Shown: positions 24,008 through 33,884, numbered from the stretch's first letter. The stretch is 64,000 nt of DNA from Streptomyces sp. NBC_00390 (GCF_036057275.1 NZ_CP107945.1:2232001-2296000), one strand, 5' to 3'. Notes: a model not told the origin generated them from the letters alone. Program-made: numbers and translations.

Positions 24008-25396
24008 TCAGCCGCTGACGACGGTCACTTCACCGATACCGAGCGCCCTCACCGGCTCCTCGATCTGCGACGCGTCACCGACAAGCACCGTGACCAGCCG
24101 GTCCACCGGGAAGGCGTTGACGGCCGCCGCGGTCGCCTCGACCGTACCCGTCTCGGCCAGCCGCCTGTACAGCTCCGCCTGGTAGTCGTCCGGGAGGTGC
24201 TGCTCGACCTGGTCGGCGAGCGTGCCCGCCACGGACGCCGCCGTCTCGTACTTCAGCGGGGCGACGCCCACCAGGTTCTGCACGGCGACGTCGCGCTCGG
24301 CATCGGTCAGGCCCTCGGCCGCCAGTGTGCGCAGCACCCTCCACAGGTCGTCCAGCGCCGGGCCGGTGTTGGGCGTGTCGACCGAGCCGCTGATGGCGAG
24401 CATCGACGCACCGGTGCCGTCGGGCGCGGACCGGAGCACCTGGCCGAAGGCCCGTACGCCGTAGGTGTAGCCCTTCTCCTCGCGCAGCACGCGGTCGAGG
24501 CGGGAGGTGAGGGTGCCGCCCAGGCAGTACGCGCCCAGCACCTGGGCCGGCCAGACGCGGTCGTGGCGGTCCGGGCCGATGCGGCCGATGAGCAGCTGGG
24601 TCTGCACCGCCCCGGAACGGTCCACGATGACCACCCGGCCGGTGTCGTCCGCGGTGATCGGCGGTACCGGACGTGACTCGGTCCTGTCACCGGTCCAGGC
24701 GCCGAGGGTGTCGGCGAGCACGGCGTCCAGATCGACTCCCGTGAGGTCACCGACGATCACGGCAGTGGCGGTGGCGGGCCGCACATGGGCGGCGTAGAAG
24801 GCCCGCACCGCCGCGGAGTCGATCCGCGCCACGGTCTCCTCCGTGCCCTGACGCGGCCGCGACATGCGCGAGCTCGCAGGGAAGAGCTCCTTGGAGAGCT
24901 GCTTGGCGGCGCGCCGGGCCGGGTTCGCCGTCTCGTGCGGGATCTCGTCCAGCCGGTTGCGCACCAGGCGATCGACCTCGCTGTCGGCGAACGCGGGCGT
25001 CCGCAGTGCCTCGGCCAGCAGGCCGAGCGCCTTGGGCAGCCGGGAGGCCGGGACCTCCAGGGAGACCCGGACGCCGGGGTGGTCGGCGTGCGAGTCGAGC
25101 GTGGCGCCGCAGCGCTCGAGCTCGGCCGCGAACTCCTCGGCGCTCCGCTTGTCGGTGCCCTCCGACAGGGCACGCGCCATGATCGTGGCGACGCCGTCCA
25201 GACCGTCCGGCTCGGCGTCCAGCGGGGCGTCGAGGAAGATCTCGACGGCCACCACCTGCTGGCCGGGGCGGTGGCAGCGCAGCACGGTCAGACCGTTCCC
25301 CAGCGTGCCGCGCTCGGGCGCGGGGAAGGCCCAGGGCCGGGCGGTGCCGGGGGTGGGCTGCGGGTGGAAGTCCATGGTCACGGCAGCGTCACTCAC
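24008..25396 (-). CDS. M16 family peptidase-like protein, non-catalytic partner
   Basis: A 462-residue M16B fold (two lobes of ~220 residues). The zinc motif HxxEH is absent: the corresponding region reads MARALSEGTDKRSAEEFAAELERCG. The C-terminal lobe contains LGGTLTSRLDRVLREEKGYTYG, which in M16 heterodimers contributes substrate-binding R and Y residues. This matches the inactive subunit of a PqqF/mitochondrial-processing-peptidase-like pair. GTG 25396 overlaps the stop of the catalytic gene by 4 bp (GTGA), so both are made together. In the family such pairs process peptides; the natural substrate here is unknown. Confidence 0.9.
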   Translation of the reverse strand: MSDAAVTMDFHPQPTPGTARPWAFPAPERGTLGNGLTVLRCHRPGQQVVAVEIFLDAPLDAEPDGLDGVATIMARALSEGTDKRSAEEFAAELERCGATLDSHADHPGVRVSLEVPASRLPKALGLLAEALRTPAFADSEVDRLVRNRLDEIPHETANPARRAAKQLSKELFPASSRMSRPRQGTEETVARIDSAAVRAFYAAHVRPATATAVIVGDLTGVDLDAVLADTLGAWTGDRTESRPVPPITADDTGRVVIVDRSGAVQTQLLIGRIGPDRHDRVWPAQVLGAYCLGGTLTSRLDRVLREEKGYTYGVRAFGQVLRSAPDGTGASMLAISGSVDTPNTGPALDDLWRVLRTLAAEGLTDAERDVAVQNLVGVAPLKYETAASVAGTLADQVEQHLPDDYQAELYRRLAETGTVEATAAAVNAFPVDRLVTVLVGDASQIEEPVRALGIGEVTVVSG

Positions 25397-26778
25397 TGGT
25401 CCGCGCCCTCCTGCTCGTCGTTGTCGGCGGAGGTGTCCGCCGAGCCGGCCTCGTCGCCTTCCTCGCCCTTGTCCTCGGCTGCGGGCTCGTACACGAGGAC
25501 CGCCCTGTTGCTGGGGTGCAGCCGGGCCTTGGCGACCGCCTGCACCTCCTCGGCGGTGACCTCGAGCACCCGCCGCACGGCGGTCAGCGCGAGCTGCGGG
25601 TCGCCGAACAGCACGGCGTACCGGCACAGTTCGTCGGCCCGGCCGGCGACGGTGCCGAGCCGGTCCAGCCACTCACGCTCCAGCTGCGCCTGGGCTCGCT
25701 CCATCTCCTCGGGCGTGGGGCCCTCGGCGGCGAACCGTGCCAGCTCCTCGTCGACCGCGGCCTCGATCTGCGGGACCTCGACGCCGCCGGACGTCTTGAC
25801 GTCCAGCCAGCCCAGCGACGGCGCGCCCGCGAGGCGCAGCAGGCCGAAGCCTGCCGCGACAGCCGTCTGGTCACGGCGCACCAGGCGGTTGTGCAGCCGG
25901 GAGGACTCGCCGCCGCCGAGGACGGTGAGCGCCAGGTCGGCGGCGTCGCACTCGCGTGTGCCGTCGTGCGGCAGGCGATAGGCGGCCATCAGCGCGCGGG
26001 CCGGGACCTCCTCGACGATCTCCTCGCGCAGCTGCTCGCCGATGTTCTCGGGCAGGGAGCCGTCGCGCGGGGGCTGCTTGCCGTCGTGGCCGGGGATGGA
26101 GCCGAAGTACTTCTCGATCCAGGCGAGCGTCTCCTCCGGATCGATGTCGCCGACGACCGACAACACCGCGTTGTTCGGCGCGTAGTAGGTGCGGAAGAAG
26201 GCGCGGGCATCCTCGAGGGTCGCCGCGTCCAGGTCGGCCATCGAGCCGATCGGGGTGTGGTGGTAGGGGTGGCCCTCCGGGTAGGCGAGGGCGGTGAGCC
26301 GCTCGAAGGCCGTGCCGTACGGCACGTTGTCGTACCGCTGGCGGCGCTCGTTCTTGACGACGTCGCGCTGGTTCTCCATCGACTCGTCGTCGAGGGCGGC
26401 CAGCAGCGACCCCATGCGGTCGGCCTCGAGCCAGAGCGCCAGCTCCAGCTGGTGGGTCGGCATGGTCTCGAAGTAGTTGGTGCGCTCGAAGCTCGTCGTG
26501 CCGTTCAGCGAGCCGCCGGCGCCCTGGACGAGCTCGAAGTGGCCGTTCCCCTTCACCTGGCCCGAGCCCTGGAACATCAGGTGCTCGAAGAGGTGGGCGA
26601 GGCCCGTGCGGCCCTCGACCTCGTGGCGTGAGCCGACGTCGTACCAGAGGCAGACCGCGGCGACCGGGGTCAGGTGGTCCTCGGAGAGCACCACGCGCAG
26701 GCCGTTGGCCAGGCGGTGCTCTGTCGCTGTCAGGCCGCCGGAGTCGGCCTGCGCTGTGGCCGTGTGACCCATGGGCAT
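25393..26778 (-). CDS. M16 family zinc metallopeptidase, catalytic subunit
   Basis: A 461-residue M16B peptidase. The inverted zinc motif HLFEHLMFQ (HxxEH) is present near residues 62-66, followed by the distal Glu ligand region ENQRDVVKNERRQRYDN (about 138-154). The second lobe has LGGGESSRLHNRLVRRDQ and ends in an acidic tail (DEAGSADTSADNDEQEG). The ATG at 26778 has AAGGGA 6-11 nt upstream; the second ATG (26772) is the alternative. It is the first gene of an operon with the non-catalytic partner and diverges from parC with 167 bp between them. Confidence 0.92.
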   Translation of the reverse strand: MPMGHTATAQADSGGLTATEHRLANGLRVVLSEDHLTPVAAVCLWYDVGSRHEVEGRTGLAHLFEHLMFQGSGQVKGNGHFELVQGAGGSLNGTTSFERTNYFETMPTHQLELALWLEADRMGSLLAALDDESMENQRDVVKNERRQRYDNVPYGTAFERLTALAYPEGHPYHHTPIGSMADLDAATLEDARAFFRTYYAPNNAVLSVVGDIDPEETLAWIEKYFGSIPGHDGKQPPRDGSLPENIGEQLREEIVEEVPARALMAAYRLPHDGTRECDAADLALTVLGGGESSRLHNRLVRRDQTAVAAGFGLLRLAGAPSLGWLDVKTSGGVEVPQIEAAVDEELARFAAEGPTPEEMERAQAQLEREWLDRLGTVAGRADELCRYAVLFGDPQLALTAVRRVLEVTAEEVQAVAKARLHPSNRAVLVYEPAAEDKGEEGDEAGSADTSADNDEQEGADQ

Positions 26779-26945
26779 GTACGTCCCTTCGATCGCGAAA
26801 CTGTAATTGCTGCCAGACCTGCCACTGTATGCAAGCGCGCTGACACCTGGCGAAGTTCCCGGGTCGAGGTCGGCGTTGTCAGTGGGACGGTCCACAATGG
26901 TCCGCGTCAGATCCAGACCTGGTACGTGAAGGAGCAGCAGCCGCG

Positions 26946-29396
26946 ATGGCCCGCCGCAGCACGAAGACCCCGCCGCCGGACGATTTCGAGGAGAGGATCC
27001 TCGACATCGACGTGGTGGACGAAATGCAGGGCTCCTTCCTCGAGTACGCGTACTCGGTGATCTACTCCCGGGCCCTGCCGGACGCACGTGACGGCATGAA
27101 GCCGGTGCACCGCCGGATCGTGTACCAGATGAACGAGATGGGTCTGCGGCCGGACCGCGGCTATGTGAAGTGCGCCCGTGTCGTCGGCGAGGTCATGGGC
27201 AAGCTGCACCCGCACGGCGACGCGTCGATCTACGACGCGCTCGTGCGCATGGCGCAGCCATTCTCCATGCGGCTGCCCCTGGTCGACGGCCACGGCAACT
27301 TCGGCTCGCTGGGCAACGACGACCCGCCGGCCGCCATGCGCTACACCGAGTGCCGCATGGCGGACGCCACGAGCCTGATGACGGAGTCGATCGACGAGGA
27401 CACGGTCGACTTCGAGGCGAACTACGACGGCCAGGAGCGCGAGCCGGTCGCACTGCCCGCCGCCTATCCGAATCTGCTGGTCAACGGCGCGTCCGGCATC
27501 GCGGTCGGTATGGCGACGAACATGCCCCCGCACAATCTGGGCGAGGTCATCGCCGCCGCCCGCCATCTGATCCGGCACCCGGGCGCCGACCTCGAGACCC
27601 TCATGCGCTACGTACCGGGACCGGACCTGCCGACCGGCGGCCGCATCGTGGGCCTGAGCGGCATCAAGGACGCGTACGAGAACGGCCGCGGCACGTTCAA
27701 GATCCGCGCCACGGTCACCGTGGAGGACGTGACGGCGCGCCGCAAGGGCCTGGTCGTCACCGAACTGCCCTTCACGGTCGGCCCTGAGAAGGTCATCGCG
27801 AAGATCAAGGATCTGGTCTCGGCGAAGAAGCTCCAGGGCATCGCGGACGTCAAGGACCTCACCGACCGGCGGCACGGACTGCGGCTGGTCATCGAGATCA
27901 AGAACGGGTTCATCCCCGAGGCGGTCCTCGAGCAGCTGTACAAGTTGACGCCGATGGAGGAGTCCTTCGGCATCAACAATGTGGCACTGGTGGACGGGCA
28001 GCCGCTGACCCTCGGCCTCAAGGAGCTGCTCGAGGTCTACCTCGACCACCGCTTCGACGTGGTGCGCCGGCGCAGCGAGTTCCGCCGCACCAAGCGGCGC
28101 GACCGGCTGCACCTCGTCGAGGGCCTGCTGGTGGCCCTGATCGACATCGACGAGGTCATCCGGCTGATCCGGTCCAGCGAGAACTCCGCGGAGGCCAAGC
28201 AGCGCCTGATGGAGCGCTTCTCGCTCTCCGAGATCCAGACGCAGTACATCCTGGACACACCCCTGCGGCGACTGACGAAGTTCGACCGCCTGGAGCTGGA
28301 GAGCGAGCGCGACCGGCTCAACACGGAGATCGCCGAGCTGACCGCGATCCTGGAGTCGGACGCAGAGCTGCGCAAGCTCGTCTCGGGCGAACTCGCCGCG
28401 GTGGCGAAGAAGTTCGGCACCGAGCGGCGCACGGTGCTGCTGGAGTCGGCGGCCACGCCGGTGTCCGCGGTGGCGCTCGAGGTCGCCGACGACCCGTGCC
28501 GAGTGCTGCTGTCCTCGACTGGCCTGCTGGCGCGTACGGTCACCGGGGAGCCGCTCCCCGACGACGGCGGAAAGCGCAGTAAGCACGATGTGGTCGTCTC
28601 GGCCGTTCCCGCGACCGCGCGCGGCGACGTGGGCGTGGTGACCTCGGCCGGGCGGCTGCTGCGGCTGTCGGTGATCGATCTGCCTCAGCTGCCGCACACC
28701 GCGTCCACGCCGAACCTGTCGGGCGGGGCCCCGGTCGCCGAGTTCCTGTCCCTGGAGGCCGACGAGACCGTGGTGTGCCTGACCACGCTCGACGAGTCCT
28801 CGCCCGGCCTCGCGCTGGGCACCCTGCAGGGCGTCGTCAAGCGCGTGGTGCCCGACTACCCGTCGAACAAGGACGAGTTGGAGGTCTTCGCCCTCAAGGA
28901 CGGGGACCGCATCGTCGGCGGCATCGAACTGCGCACGGGCGAGGAGGACCTGGTCTTCATCACCTCCGACGCCCAGCTGCTGCGCTACCCCGCCTCGCAG
29001 GTGCGGCCGCAGGGCCGCGCGGCGGGCGGTATGGCCGGCATCAAGCTCACGGACGGGGCCGAGGTGATCTCGTTCACCGCGGTCGACCCTGCCGCGGACG
29101 CGGTGGTCTTCACGGTGGCCGGTTCGTCGGACACGCTGGACGACGCGCCGACGACGGCGAAGCTCACACCGTTCGACCAGTACCCGCGCAAGGGGCGCGC
29201 GACCGGTGGTGTGCGCTGCCAGCGCTTCCTGAAAGGCGAGGACAAGCTGATTCTGGCCTGGGCGGGCGCGACCCCGGCGCGTGCGGCGCAGAAGAACGGC
29301 TCACCGGCCGAGCTGCCGGAGCCCGACCCGCGCCGCGACGGTTCGGGGACGCCGCTGACCTCGCCGGTCGCGGTGCTTGCCGGCCCGGCGAGCTAG
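26946..29396 (+). CDS. parC: DNA topoisomerase IV subunit A (ParC; GyrA-type)
   Basis: An 816-residue type IIA topoisomerase A subunit. The breakage-reunion domain contains the quinolone-pocket segment [15 protein letters not shown] and the catalytic Tyr at residue 133 ([10 protein letters not shown]). The coiled-coil gate and a C-terminal beta-pinwheel follow ([28 protein letters not shown]). The GyrA-box is degenerate, as expected for ParC rather than GyrA, and location with parE nearby fits S. coelicolor SCO5836 (from memory). It decatenates chromosomes in multigenomic hyphae before sporulation. The start has AAGGAG 13 nt before ATG. Confidence 0.9.
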   Translation: MARRSTKTPPPDDFEERILDIDVVDEMQGSFLEYAYSVIYSRALPDARDGMKPVHRRIVYQMNEMGLRPDRGYVKCARVVGEVMGKLHPHGDASIYDALVRMAQPFSMRLPLVDGHGNFGSLGNDDPPAAMRYTECRMADATSLMTESIDEDTVDFEANYDGQEREPVALPAAYPNLLVNGASGIAVGMATNMPPHNLGEVIAAARHLIRHPGADLETLMRYVPGPDLPTGGRIVGLSGIKDAYENGRGTFKIRATVTVEDVTARRKGLVVTELPFTVGPEKVIAKIKDLVSAKKLQGIADVKDLTDRRHGLRLVIEIKNGFIPEAVLEQLYKLTPMEESFGINNVALVDGQPLTLGLKELLEVYLDHRFDVVRRRSEFRRTKRRDRLHLVEGLLVALIDIDEVIRLIRSSENSAEAKQRLMERFSLSEIQTQYILDTPLRRLTKFDRLELESERDRLNTEIAELTAILESDAELRKLVSGELAAVAKKFGTERRTVLLESAATPVSAVALEVADDPCRVLLSSTGLLARTVTGEPLPDDGGKRSKHDVVVSAVPATARGDVGVVTSAGRLLRLSVIDLPQLPHTASTPNLSGGAPVAEFLSLEADETVVCLTTLDESSPGLALGTLQGVVKRVVPDYPSNKDELEVFALKDGDRIVGGIELRTGEEDLVFITSDAQLLRYPASQVRPQGRAAGGMAGIKLTDGAEVISFTAVDPAADAVVFTVAGSSDTLDDAPTTAKLTPFDQYPRKGRATGGVRCQRFLKGEDKLILAWAGATPARAAQKNGSPAELPEPDPRRDGSGTPLTSPVAVLAGPAS

Positions 29397-29409
29397 GGCC
29401 CTTCTTCGA

Positions 29410-29440
29410 GGATCAGGCCTGTCTCCAAGGATCAGGCCTG
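29410..29440. repeat. Two direct copies of GGATCAGGCCTG at the parC/CobW junction
   Basis: 12-bp copies at 29410-29421 and 29429-29440, 19 bp apart, each holding an AGGCCT palindrome. The second overlaps the last codons of the CobW gene. They may be part of a bidirectional termination site for the convergent genes. Confidence 0.6.
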
Positions 29441-30532
29441 ATCGTCGCCGTCGAAGGGGTCGGACGGTTCGCCGTCCGGCTCCTTCGGCACAAAGCGCAG
29501 GACACCCCACATGCTGCGCTCGTCGGGACGGTCCTCGGGTCCGTTCTGAGCGCAGACGTCCAGCTCCTTGCCGAGCGCCGGGGCGTCGATACCCGAACCG
29601 ATGAGCACCAGCTGTGTCATTCGCTCCTCGCCGGGCGGCCAGGGCTCCGGGTAGAACCGCAGAAACCGCCCGACGGCGTGCACGGCGTACCGGTTGCGCG
29701 GATCGGCGGCGCCGAAGTCGACGAACCCCTTGATCCGGTACAGCCCGGCGGGCCTCGAGTCGAGGAAGTCCATCAGCCGACGGGGGTGCAGGGGCAGCGC
29801 AGAGGTGACGGCCACGCTCTCGTACGCGGCGTGCAGATGGTCCTCGTGGCCGTGCTCGTGGTCGTAGACCTCCGCGTACAGGTCCTCGAAGGAGAGCTGT
29901 CGTACGTCCGCCTCCTGCTCGGGGTGCCCCGCCGCAGGATCGAGGAGCAGCTCTGGGTCGACGCGACCGTACTCGGCGCCGATGACCGGGGTGCCTGCGG
30001 CGAGTTCGGCGAGCGTGGCATGCAGCCGGTCCAGTACGGCCGGCGCGACCCGGTCGGTCTTGTTGAGCACGATCAGATCCGCGACGGCCAGATGCCGGTC
30101 GATCTCGGGGTGCCGTGCCCGTGTCCGGTCGAACTCGGCTGCGTCGACGACCTCGACGAGCCCGCCGTACACGACGCGCGGATTGTCGCCGGCGAGGATC
30201 ATCCGCACGAGCTCCTGAGGCTCGGCCAGTCCGCTGGCCTCGATGACGATCACATCGATCCGGGCACCGGGGCGGGTGAGCCGGTCCAGATAGTCGTCCA
30301 GCTCGCTCGCGTCGACGGCGCAGCACAGGCATCCGTTGCCGAGGGAGACGGTGGAGCCGACCTGTCCGGCAACGGTCATGGCGTCGATCCCGATGGAGCC
30401 GAAGTCGTTGACGACGACCCCGATGCGATTGCCGCCGTTGCGTCGCAGGAGGTGGTTGAGCAGCGTGGTCTTGCCGGATCCCAGGAAGCCCGCAAGGACG
30501 ACGACGGGGATCTGCGACTTGGTCACGCTCAC
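29432..30532 (-). CDS. CobW/P47K family GTP-binding metal-chaperone-like protein
   Basis: A 366-residue G3E GTPase. It shows the P-loop GFLGSGKTT (15-23), the family hallmark metal site GNGCLCC (65-71), the Walker-B-like VIVIEASGLAEPQEL, and the guanine motif LIVLNKTDR. A metal-binding-type stretch YDHEHGHEDHLH (about 235-246) precedes the C-terminal CobW domain (RPAGLYRIKGFVDF). COG0523 proteins move Zn, Co or Fe to client enzymes; the His cluster suggests Zn or Ni/Co. GTG 30532 was chosen for its GAGG 7 nt upstream, and GTG 30526 is the alternative. It converges on parC with 35 bp between stops. Confidence 0.9.
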   Translation of the reverse strand: MSVTKSQIPVVVLAGFLGSGKTTLLNHLLRRNGGNRIGVVVNDFGSIGIDAMTVAGQVGSTVSLGNGCLCCAVDASELDDYLDRLTRPGARIDVIVIEASGLAEPQELVRMILAGDNPRVVYGGLVEVVDAAEFDRTRARHPEIDRHLAVADLIVLNKTDRVAPAVLDRLHATLAELAAGTPVIGAEYGRVDPELLLDPAAGHPEQEADVRQLSFEDLYAEVYDHEHGHEDHLHAAYESVAVTSALPLHPRRLMDFLDSRPAGLYRIKGFVDFGAADPRNRYAVHAVGRFLRFYPEPWPPGEERMTQLVLIGSGIDAPALGKELDVCAQNGPEDRPDERSMWGVLRFVPKEPDGEPSDPFDGDDQA

Positions 30533-30620
30533 GGCGGCACCTCGGTGGTTCTGGACTGCTCGGGCCGCCCCCAGGATAGGGCGCGGCGCGAGCACCGCAC
30601 GATGCGCTCGCCCCGCCTCC

Positions 30621-32303
30621 TTAGGAGCCGCCCGCGTTCCAGCGCTGGTCGCTGTCTCCGTCGGCCGGGTCGAACTCGAGAGAACTGCCTTCGGAGCCTC
30701 CCGCGGGCTCAAGGGCGAAGTCCGGTGCGATCCGCGGGTGTATGGCCCCTGATCCGTCGACGCTGAAGAGCAGGTTCAGGCCGTTCCTGCCGTTGACGGA
30801 GGCGCAGGACCAGATACCGACGCCACGGTCGGTGTCACCGCGCGAGTCGAGGCAGTAGTCGGGGTCCTCGTTGCTGCGCAGGAGGCCGTTGGGATCCACG
30901 CTCCACTGCTGGGTCCGGGCACCGGTGCAGCGAGCCGTGACGACATCTGTGCGGTTTGCCATCACGCCGTCCTCGATGTCCAGGCACAGTCCGGATTCCG
31001 CGTTGACGACCTGGATGAATCCGCCTCCGACGGCGATCGGCACGGCCCGGGGAGGCGCGCTCTTCGTGGGAGCGGCTGCCGGTGATTCGGGGGCGGAAGC
31101 CGATGCGCTGGGGCTCGGCGAGCGCGAAGGCTTCTTCGGCTTCTTGGTGGGGCTTGCGGTGGGGCTCGTGGACGGCACGGCTGCCTGCACGGCTGCCGGG
31201 GGCCAGGATGGCTGGAGCACGGGCTCCGCCGCACGGTTGCGGGCGGGGTCGGAGTTCTCGGAGGCGGTTGCCAGCAGCGTTCCGGCGACGACGGCGACGG
31301 CGACCGCGGCAGCGACGAGGAGAACGGCGCGGGGCTGCCGCACACCCTTCGGTTGCGTCCCGTCGCTCCGGGGCGACTTGGCCAGGGCAGTGAGCCGCGC
31401 CAGGGCGGACGCGGGCTTCGAACTGTCGGGCGGCTGCGGTACGTCGTCGAGCCGCCCGCGCAGCAAGGCGCGTGCCGCGTAGACCGCTCCGCCCCACCGG
31501 AGCAGGCCCTCCGCGAACACCGCCCGTGGGTCGTCCGCCATCCGCGTCAGCTCGGCCACCAGCCCTGTGCAGCTGGGGCATTCGGCCAGATGGAGCGTCA
31601 GATCCTCGCTGTAGCGCCGGTCCCCCGGCCGTGCCGACGCCTCGATGATGCGGCGGAACCCCAGGCACTTCCGGTCCCCGCTGCGCTCCAGATACGCCTG
31701 GATGCAGGCCTGGCGCAGGGCGTCCTGCGCCTTGATCCGCAGCTCGGGAACGAGATCCGGGCGGATGCCGAGGTAGGTCGCGACCGTGGCGTCGGGTTCG
31801 TCGTCCACCACCGCGTACCAGAGGACGCCGCAGGTCAGCTCGGGCAGCCGGTAGAAGCCGGTGAGCATGGCGGACGAGGCCTCGGCGCGCAGGTTCTCGG
31901 GAAGACCGGATGCGGGCACCTCGGCCGTCCTGTCGATCCACGCGGCGAACTCGGGTGCGAGGAGGTCCCGCCGGCCGCCGGCGGCCCAGGTGGCGCCGAT
32001 CCGCTGAACATGCATCAGCAGATGGTGACGCCAGGTACCCCTGGGCTCGATCCCCCGGCACGCCTCCTGGGTGGCGAGGCCGAAGGCCTGGACGGCCAGC
32101 TGGTAGCCGGCGACCTGGTCACGTCCGCAGAGTCGGGCGTAGGAGATGACCGCGGCCTGGTGGCGGCGTTTGAGCTCCTGGGAGGCGAGATGGGCGGCCG
32201 GGGCACCGGCGCGAATGCGCTCGGTGAGCTCCGCATCCGAAAGGGCGGTACCGACCGGCTTGTCGTACATGGCGTCCGGACCGACCTGGTGGAGCTCTGA
32301 CAC
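30621..32303 (-). CDS. Membrane-anchored multidomain protein: sigma-factor-like N-terminus, zinc finger, RICIN lectin
   Basis: A 560-residue protein with an unusual architecture. Residues ~15-190 look like ECF sigma regions 2-4 (LTERIRAGAPAAHLASQELKRRHQAAV, TYLGIRPDLVPELRIKAQDALRQ), though without a recognisable promoter-contacting core. Residues ~236-246 carry an anti-sigma-type zinc motif (LHLAECPSC; HxxxCxxC). A transmembrane helix (VLLVAAAVAVAVVAGTLL, about 327-345) follows, then a Ser/Pro/Lys stalk (~370-425) and a C-terminal RICIN beta-trefoil (GFIQVVNAESGLCLDIEDG, DYCLDSRG). The GTG at 32303 has GAGGAG 8 nt upstream. It probably displays the lectin outside the cell and the sigma-like part inside. 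Confidence 0.82.
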   Translation of the reverse strand: MSELHQVGPDAMYDKPVGTALSDAELTERIRAGAPAAHLASQELKRRHQAAVISYARLCGRDQVAGYQLAVQAFGLATQEACRGIEPRGTWRHHLLMHVQRIGATWAAGGRRDLLAPEFAAWIDRTAEVPASGLPENLRAEASSAMLTGFYRLPELTCGVLWYAVVDDEPDATVATYLGIRPDLVPELRIKAQDALRQACIQAYLERSGDRKCLGFRRIIEASARPGDRRYSEDLTLHLAECPSCTGLVAELTRMADDPRAVFAEGLLRWGGAVYAARALLRGRLDDVPQPPDSSKPASALARLTALAKSPRSDGTQPKGVRQPRAVLLVAAAVAVAVVAGTLLATASENSDPARNRAAEPVLQPSWPPAAVQAAVPSTSPTASPTKKPKKPSRSPSPSASASAPESPAAAPTKSAPPRAVPIAVGGGFIQVVNAESGLCLDIEDGVMANRTDVVTARCTGARTQQWSVDPNGLLRSNEDPDYCLDSRGDTDRGVGIWSCASVNGRNGLNLLFSVDGSGAIHPRIAPDFALEPAGGSEGSSLEFDPADGDSDQRWNAGGS

Positions 32304-32855
32304 GCTCGTGACTCCTCGCTCACTACGACAGCCGCCTCGCCTGCTCGTCGGAGAACGAGTCGGAGTTACCAGCCGGAAACAAGAGCCCATGGTGGAGCAG
32401 CGAGCCCTGCGGGAAAAGTGTTTCCGCGGGTAAGCCGTGTCCGAAAACGCATCGCGGGGCAACGGTCACCGCGGGGCCGACTCGGAAGACCGTGCCCTCG
32501 TCCATGGCGGCCGGGCGGGACTCATCGGTCGGCAGTGGGCGACGAGCCTGCGGCGGTTGCTCAGTCACCACTGGATCCTCGCAGGCCACACGCTCCGCCG
32601 GGACGGCGGGAGGGAGCAACCCCCGGCCCCCAAGTGAACGATTGTTAGCAGCGCGCAACGGGCACACATTCGACACGGCAAGCGGAAAAACGCCACTGCA
32701 TTCCCTCCGTGCGCCGTTCCTCCGCCTCCCCGCCGGTCAGAGCCGCTCGGCACTCTGGGAGTCGGCGCACGCAGTCAACGACCACTGTCACCGGTCCCGC
32801 AACGCCCGTCCTTCTCCCGGCCCGGTGATCGGTCGCCTGTGATTCGGGGGTTGAC
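32304..32855. other. 552-bp divergent intergenic region, RICIN gene / DUF6082
   Basis: It may contain one small minus-strand gene (32323-32568, listed separately). The remaining 280 bp (32570-32855) hold no recognised gene and should carry promoters for both flanking genes. Confidence 0.5.
32323..32568 (-). CDS. Possible small gene with a TTA codon (81 aa)
   Basis: This open frame starts at a GTG (32568) with GAGG 8 nt upstream and ends 20 nt before the RICIN gene, so it could be co-transcribed. The product begins VTEQPPQARRPLPTDESRP and ends DSFSDEQARRLS. Third-position G/C is about 77%, lower than in certain genes nearby, and one codon is TTA, which would make translation depend on the bldA tRNA. 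No family was recognised. It may well be a spurious frame. Confidence 0.3.
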   Translation of the reverse strand: MTEQPPQARRPLPTDESRPAAMDEGTVFRVGPAVTVAPRCVFGHGLPAETLFPQGSLLHHGLLFPAGNSDSFSDEQARRLS

Positions 32856-33521
32856 ATGAACACACAGGGAAATCCGCAGCAGCGGGGGGTGGTGGCCGGC
32901 ATCGCGCTCGTCCTCGCCTCGGTAATAGGCGTGGTGAGCCTGGTCGCCGCGCTCAGTCTGGCCATCAGCACATCGATGGAGGCTCTCGCACCGGACACCG
33001 ACATCTCGCCCGCGAATGCCGTCTTCTCCGGTCTGGCCTTCGGCGCGGTCCTCGTCGCCCTGGTGATCCAGCACGGCCAGCTTCGCCGCCAGAACTCCAA
33101 CCTCAGCACCCAGCTCGAACACATGGCAGCCGCCAACAGCTACCATCGGCGCGCCGACATCACCAATCAGCACCGCCTGCACTTCGAGCTGCTGTCCAAG
33201 GCACTCGACGATCCGGACCTCGCCGCAGTGCTGGACGCCTACGAAGACGACATCCCACCCCTGAAGCAGCGTCAGTATCTGTACGCCAACACCTTGTACA
33301 ACAATGTCCTGCACGCCTACCGGATCGGCTCGACGAGCTGGGAGGATCTTCCGGCGCATCTCGAGGCGCTCAGCAGGAACGAGATCTTCCGTGAGTACTG
33401 GTCCGTCACCAGGCCGCACCGTGCCCGTCTCCGGTACGAGTCGCAGGAGGCCCAGTTAGGGCGCAGGCTCGATCGTCTGATCGCCGATGCGGACGGCGCA
33501 GCCGACCGCGACGCCGAATGA
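32856..33521 (+). CDS. DUF6082-like membrane protein
   Basis: A 221-residue protein with two N-terminal transmembrane helices (about 12-37 and 52-68). An amphipathic segment QHGQLRRQNSNLSTQLEHMA follows, and then a helical cytoplasmic domain with LAAVLDAYEDDIPPLKQRQY and FREYWSVTRPHRARL. The pattern of a short-chain membrane anchor plus a helical W/Y-rich domain matches the Streptomyces DUF6082 family (from memory). No function is known. A GGGGG ribosome site precedes the ATG by 4 nt. The next gene starts either in the overlapping ATGA or 107 bp on. Confidence 0.65.
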   Translation: MNTQGNPQQRGVVAGIALVLASVIGVVSLVAALSLAISTSMEALAPDTDISPANAVFSGLAFGAVLVALVIQHGQLRRQNSNLSTQLEHMAAANSYHRRADITNQHRLHFELLSKALDDPDLAAVLDAYEDDIPPLKQRQYLYANTLYNNVLHAYRIGSTSWEDLPAHLEALSRNEIFREYWSVTRPHRARLRYESQEAQLGRRLDRLIADADGAADRDAE

Positions 33522-33628
33522 TCGACAACGCTCCCCGTTTCACCATGGAACACGAGCTGACGGTCCGTCACCAATGTACGCTGATCCCTTTCCCTCATCC
33601 GCCCCTCGACACCCCAGGGAACGGCGCA

Positions 33629-33865
33629 GTGAAGATCTTGCGTAGGATCGGAGCCTCTCCTCGCGAGCGTGGAAGTTTGTCCGGGCAGACCTGCCCGGAC
33701 ATTTTCGAGCTCAGCGACGGACGCTTCGCCGTGATCGGCACCGAGGCGACAGCCACGCTCGACCAAGAGCTACCGGCCGACGCCGCACGAGCGGACTACG
33801 AACGGATCGTGATCATCAGTCGCGAGACGCTCATCAGGGCCAAGGCGGACATCCCCGACGCTTGA
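33629..33865 (+). CDS. Small conserved hypothetical protein (78 aa)
   Basis: A 78-residue protein: VKILRRIGASPRERGSLSGQ, then CPDIFELSDGRFAVIGTEAT, then a helix-rich RADYERIVIISRETLIRAKAD ending. Similar short proteins occur in many Streptomyces next to helix-turn-helix/DUF397-type genes (from memory), and none has a known role. I preferred the GTG at 33629 with AGGGA 8-12 nt upstream. An in-frame ATG at 33518 overlaps the DUF6082 stop (ATGA) and would add a 37-residue N-terminus without visible conservation. A hairpin follows 20 bp beyond the stop. Confidence 0.6.
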   Translation: MKILRRIGASPRERGSLSGQTCPDIFELSDGRFAVIGTEATATLDQELPADAARADYERIVIISRETLIRAKADIPDA

Positions 33866-33884
33866 CCGGCACGAAGGGATCAAC

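Noticed and set aside
26907..28697. 596-codon open frame opposite parC.
   Set aside because: Long antisense frames are common in high-GC DNA; the translation is Leu/Gln/Arg/Val-rich and without any known domain.
33518..33865. Longer version of the 78-residue gene starting at ATG 33518.
   Set aside because: The extra 37 residues show no conserved pattern and no ribosome site other than the overlap with DUF6082; the GTG at 33629 has a good one. It remains possible.
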